Source: an uncultured Eubacteriales bacterium
GTDB taxonomy: Bacteria; Bacillota; Clostridia; Christensenellales; Aristaeellaceae
Direction: 5' to 3'
Assembly: GCA_900548125.1 (NCBI GenBank)
Contig: URJN01000099.1
Location: 1 to 7,781, forward strand
Length of the DNA: 7,781 bases
Shown: piece after piece, positions 6,692 through 7,781 of the stretch
How positions within the stretch are numbered: the first letter of the stretch is position 1
Layout: each line of letters starts with the position of its first letter
The notes under the pieces: generated by a model
What the model saw: only the letters and a program-made list of their open reading frames with translations
Database searches by the model: none
What the model was told of the DNA's origin: nothing
Program-made: the position numbers and the translations under genes

Positions 6692-7134
6692 AGAAGTTTT
6701 TTGAGGACTTCAAAGCGTTTGCCATGCGCGGAAATGTCATCGACATGGCTGTCGGTGTAATCATCGGCGCGGCGTTTGGTACGATTACCACATCGCTGGT
6801 TAACGACATCTTCATGCCGCTGATCGGTGTGCTGACGGGCGGCATCAATTTTGCGGGGCTGTTCGTTGCGCTCGACGGGCAGAGCTATGCGTCCATTGAG
6901 GCGGCTGCGGCTGCCGGCGTCGGCACGGTGAACTATGGTCTGTTTATCCAGAATATCATCAACTTCATCCTGACGGCGTTCTGCATGTTCCTCGTCGTCC
7001 GCGCGATGAATAAGGTTCACAAGAAGGCTGAACCCGCGTCGGTGAAGCCCAAGCGCATCTGCCCGTTCTGCAAGAGTGAAATCGCCGATGACGCGACCCG
7101 CTGCCCGCATTGCACGTCGATGCTGGACAAATAA
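6688..7134 (+). CDS. mscL: Large-conductance mechanosensitive channel MscL with C-terminal zinc ribbon
   Basis: This encodes 148 residues. AGGAG (6675-6679) lies 8 nt upstream of the ATG. The N-terminal amphipathic helix and TM1 are typical: FKAFAMRGNVIDMAVGVIIGAAFG (8-31), then LVNDIFMPLIG (37-47). The periplasmic-side loop spans about 50-85, and TM2 is IQNIINFILTAFCMFLVVRAMN (87-108). Known role: a homopentameric safety valve that opens under membrane tension during hypo-osmotic shock. In place of the E. coli C-terminal helical bundle, residues 121-148 carry CPFC-x10-CPHC (Cys125, 128, 139, 142), a zinc-ribbon-like knuckle seen in MscL of other Bacillota. It is probably co-transcribed with scpAB from the 4276 promoter; no clear promoter of its own is visible in the 72-bp gap. 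A strong terminator follows. Confidence 0.97.
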   Translation: MKKFFEDFKAFAMRGNVIDMAVGVIIGAAFGTITTSLVNDIFMPLIGVLTGGINFAGLFVALDGQSYASIEAAAAAGVGTVNYGLFIQNIINFILTAFCMFLVVRAMNKVHKKAEPASVKPKRICPFCKSEIADDATRCPHCTSMLDK

Positions 7135-7172
7135 GAAAAGCGCGCACATATCTGTTATCAGGAATGGTATGG

Positions 7173-7219
7173 AAAAAGCAGCCTGCTGAATGGCAAAACT
7201 CAGCGAGCTGCTTATTTTT
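7173..7219. terminator. Intrinsic terminator after mscL, possibly bidirectional
   Basis: AAGCAGC (7176-7182) pairs with GCTGCTT (7207-7213), and the stem continues with GCTGA (7185-7189) and TCAGC (7200-7204) after one C-A mismatch and one G-U pair. The run ATTTTT (7214-7219) follows. An A-run at 7173-7177 on the other side gives a T-run on the - strand, so it may work both ways. It closes the transcription unit that starts at 4276. Confidence 0.85.
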
Positions 7220-7282
7220 AACGCATAGAAAGCTGCCGTGTGAATAAAAATATGCGATTTTCAGATAAAAAACGAGGATAGA
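7220..7282. other. A+T-rich spacer between mscL terminator and repeat region
   Basis: This is 63 bp with no gene. The only structure seen is a 6-bp inverted repeat, CGCATA (7222-7227) and TATGCG (7251-7256). No convincing promoter was found. Confidence 0.4.
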
Positions 7283-7407
7283 TGCGAAGTGGAGAATGGG
7301 TCTGGGGACTGGTTCCCAGGCAGGGGGTATGGGGGATAAAATCTCCCATCGTCCCATTATCGCGAAGCGAAGAAGAAAAGCAGTCAGGGAGCGAAGCAAG
7401 ACCTGAC
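7283..7407 (-). repeat. Hairpin-rich repeat element, inverted diverged copy
   Basis: Read on the - strand, this stretch aligns along its length with the direct copies at 7529 and 7678. Shared blocks are TTCGCTCCCTGA, the TTCGC hairpin, ACGAT, CCTGCCTG, the CAGAC box and CTTCGC near the end. Hairpins on the + strand are CTGGGG/TTCCCAG (7302-7319), ATGGGGGAT/ATCTCCCAT with an AAA loop (7329-7349), TCGC/GCGA with a GAA loop (7360-7370) and GTCAGG/CCTGAC (7383-7407). Stem order is the same as in the direct copies, but the bases differ in several stems. A 64-codon open frame across it (7282-7476) shows no protein-like features. Confidence 0.65.
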
Positions 7408-7449
7408 GGTCATGCCGCGCATAATCTGTTCTATTTGAAATTCATACGA

Positions 7450-7500
7450 AACAAAGGATGGCTGGCCGAATTTTGAAGCTCAGCAAGCCACCCTTGTTTT
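7450..7500 (+). terminator. Terminator-like hairpin between repeat copies
   Basis: AACAAAGGATGGCT (7450-7463) pairs with AGCCACCCTTGTT (7486-7498) through a bulged A and one A-C mismatch, and a T-rich run to about 7516 follows. There is no gene upstream of it within the repeat region. Its CTCAGCAAGC core (7479-7488) resembles the CTCAGCGAGC core of the mscL terminator (7199-7208). Confidence 0.55.
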
Positions 7501-7528
7501 ATTCGTTTGTTTTCATATGCTCTGACAC

Positions 7529-7636
7529 AATCAGGTGACGCTTCGCTCCCTGATTTTTGCTTTTTCATGCTTCGCATGGGGGGAACGATAGGGCTGCCGC
7601 CCTAAAACCTGCCTGAGGGGGAATCCCCCCTCAGAC
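7529..7636 (+). repeat. Hairpin-rich repeat element, direct copy 1
   Basis: This copy is 108 bp, bounded by AATCAGG and TCAGAC. Hairpins in order: AATCAGG/CCTGATT (7529-7555), CATGC/GCATG with a TTC loop (7566-7578), TAGGGC/GCCCTA (7589-7604) and CTGAGGGGG/CCCCCTCAG with an AATC loop (7613-7634). The next 41 bp include a small CCGC-TTC-GCGG hairpin (7645-7655) and separate it from copy 2. No open reading frame of note is present. Confidence 0.85.
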
Positions 7637-7677
7637 TCCCATCTCCGCTTCGCGGCGGTTAAAACAGGGGTGAGAGG

Positions 7678-7781
7678 AATCAGGTGACGCTTCGCTCCCT
7701 GATTTCTGTTTTATGCTTCGGCTGGGGGGAACGATAGGGGCGCTGCCCTAAAACCTGCCTGGGGAGAAATCACCCTCAGAC
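7678..7781 (+). repeat. Hairpin-rich repeat element, direct copy 2
   Basis: This copy begins exactly 149 bp after copy 1, and the first 27 bases are identical. Hairpins: AATCAGG/CCTGATT (7678-7704), a GC-TTCG-GC mini-hairpin (7715-7722), TAGGGGC/GCCCTA with one bulge (7735-7750) and a weakened CTGGGG/CCCTCAG stem (7759-7779). The window stops at the TCAGAC box that ends copy 1, so whether a further unit follows cannot be seen. Confidence 0.82.

Noticed and set aside
5836..7149. 437-codon open frame on the - strand
   Set aside because: It is antisense to scpA, scpB and mscL at once, is very rich in Arg, Leu and His, and has no family features. It is a shadow of the real genes.
7282..7476. 64-codon open frame on the + strand in the repeat region
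   Set aside because: It runs through the hairpins of the inverted repeat copy, has no ribosome site worth noting and has low-complexity content. It is probably not a gene.
7529..7781. CRISPR-like array
   Set aside because: The repeats exceed 100 bp, contain several hairpins and diverge from each other. Only one 41-bp intervening segment is seen, and no cas genes are nearby.

Overview
This window looks like chromosomal DNA from an endospore-forming Clostridia-type member of the Bacillota. The evidence is a spoIIGA-sigE sporulation pair, an scpA-scpB pair with a site-2 protease gene just upstream, AGGAGG-type ribosome binding sites and sigma-A-type promoters. The coding DNA is fairly G+C-rich, which would fit an uncultured gut clostridial lineage. 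That placement is inference. All recognisable protein genes lie on the + strand.

Region 1 (1-1553) holds the 3' part of spoIIGA (cut by the left window edge), followed after 2 bp by sigE and then a strong intrinsic terminator. SpoIIGA is the membrane aspartic protease that removes the pro-peptide of Sigma-E, so protease and substrate are made together. sigG, which follows sigE in Bacillus and many clostridia, is not here.

Region 2 (1564-4273) holds a monocistronic gene with its own extended -10 promoter. It encodes an 882-residue c-di-GMP protein with the order degenerate GGDEF, intact EAL, PAS-like, intact GGDEF, PAS-like tail.

Region 3 (4276-7219) reads as one transcription unit. A TTGACA-18-TAGAAT promoter starts 2 bp after the previous stop codon and is followed by a leader of about 90 nt. 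The genes are an M50 site-2 protease, scpA, scpB (overlapping scpA by 89 nt in another frame), a possible 23-codon basic micro-ORF, and mscL with a C-terminal zinc ribbon, ending in a strong terminator. ScpA and ScpB are the kleisin and winged-helix partners of SMC in chromosome segregation. The protease and MscL act in the membrane.

Region 4 (7220-7781) has no convincing gene. It contains three copies of a hairpin-rich repeat: one inverted and diverged (about 7283-7407) and two direct at a 149-bp period (7529-7636, and 7678 to the window edge). Several hairpins keep their pairing while their bases differ between copies. This is the least ordinary part of the window. Nothing here resembles a defence or biosynthetic system; the rest is well-known core gene content with a few local oddities.
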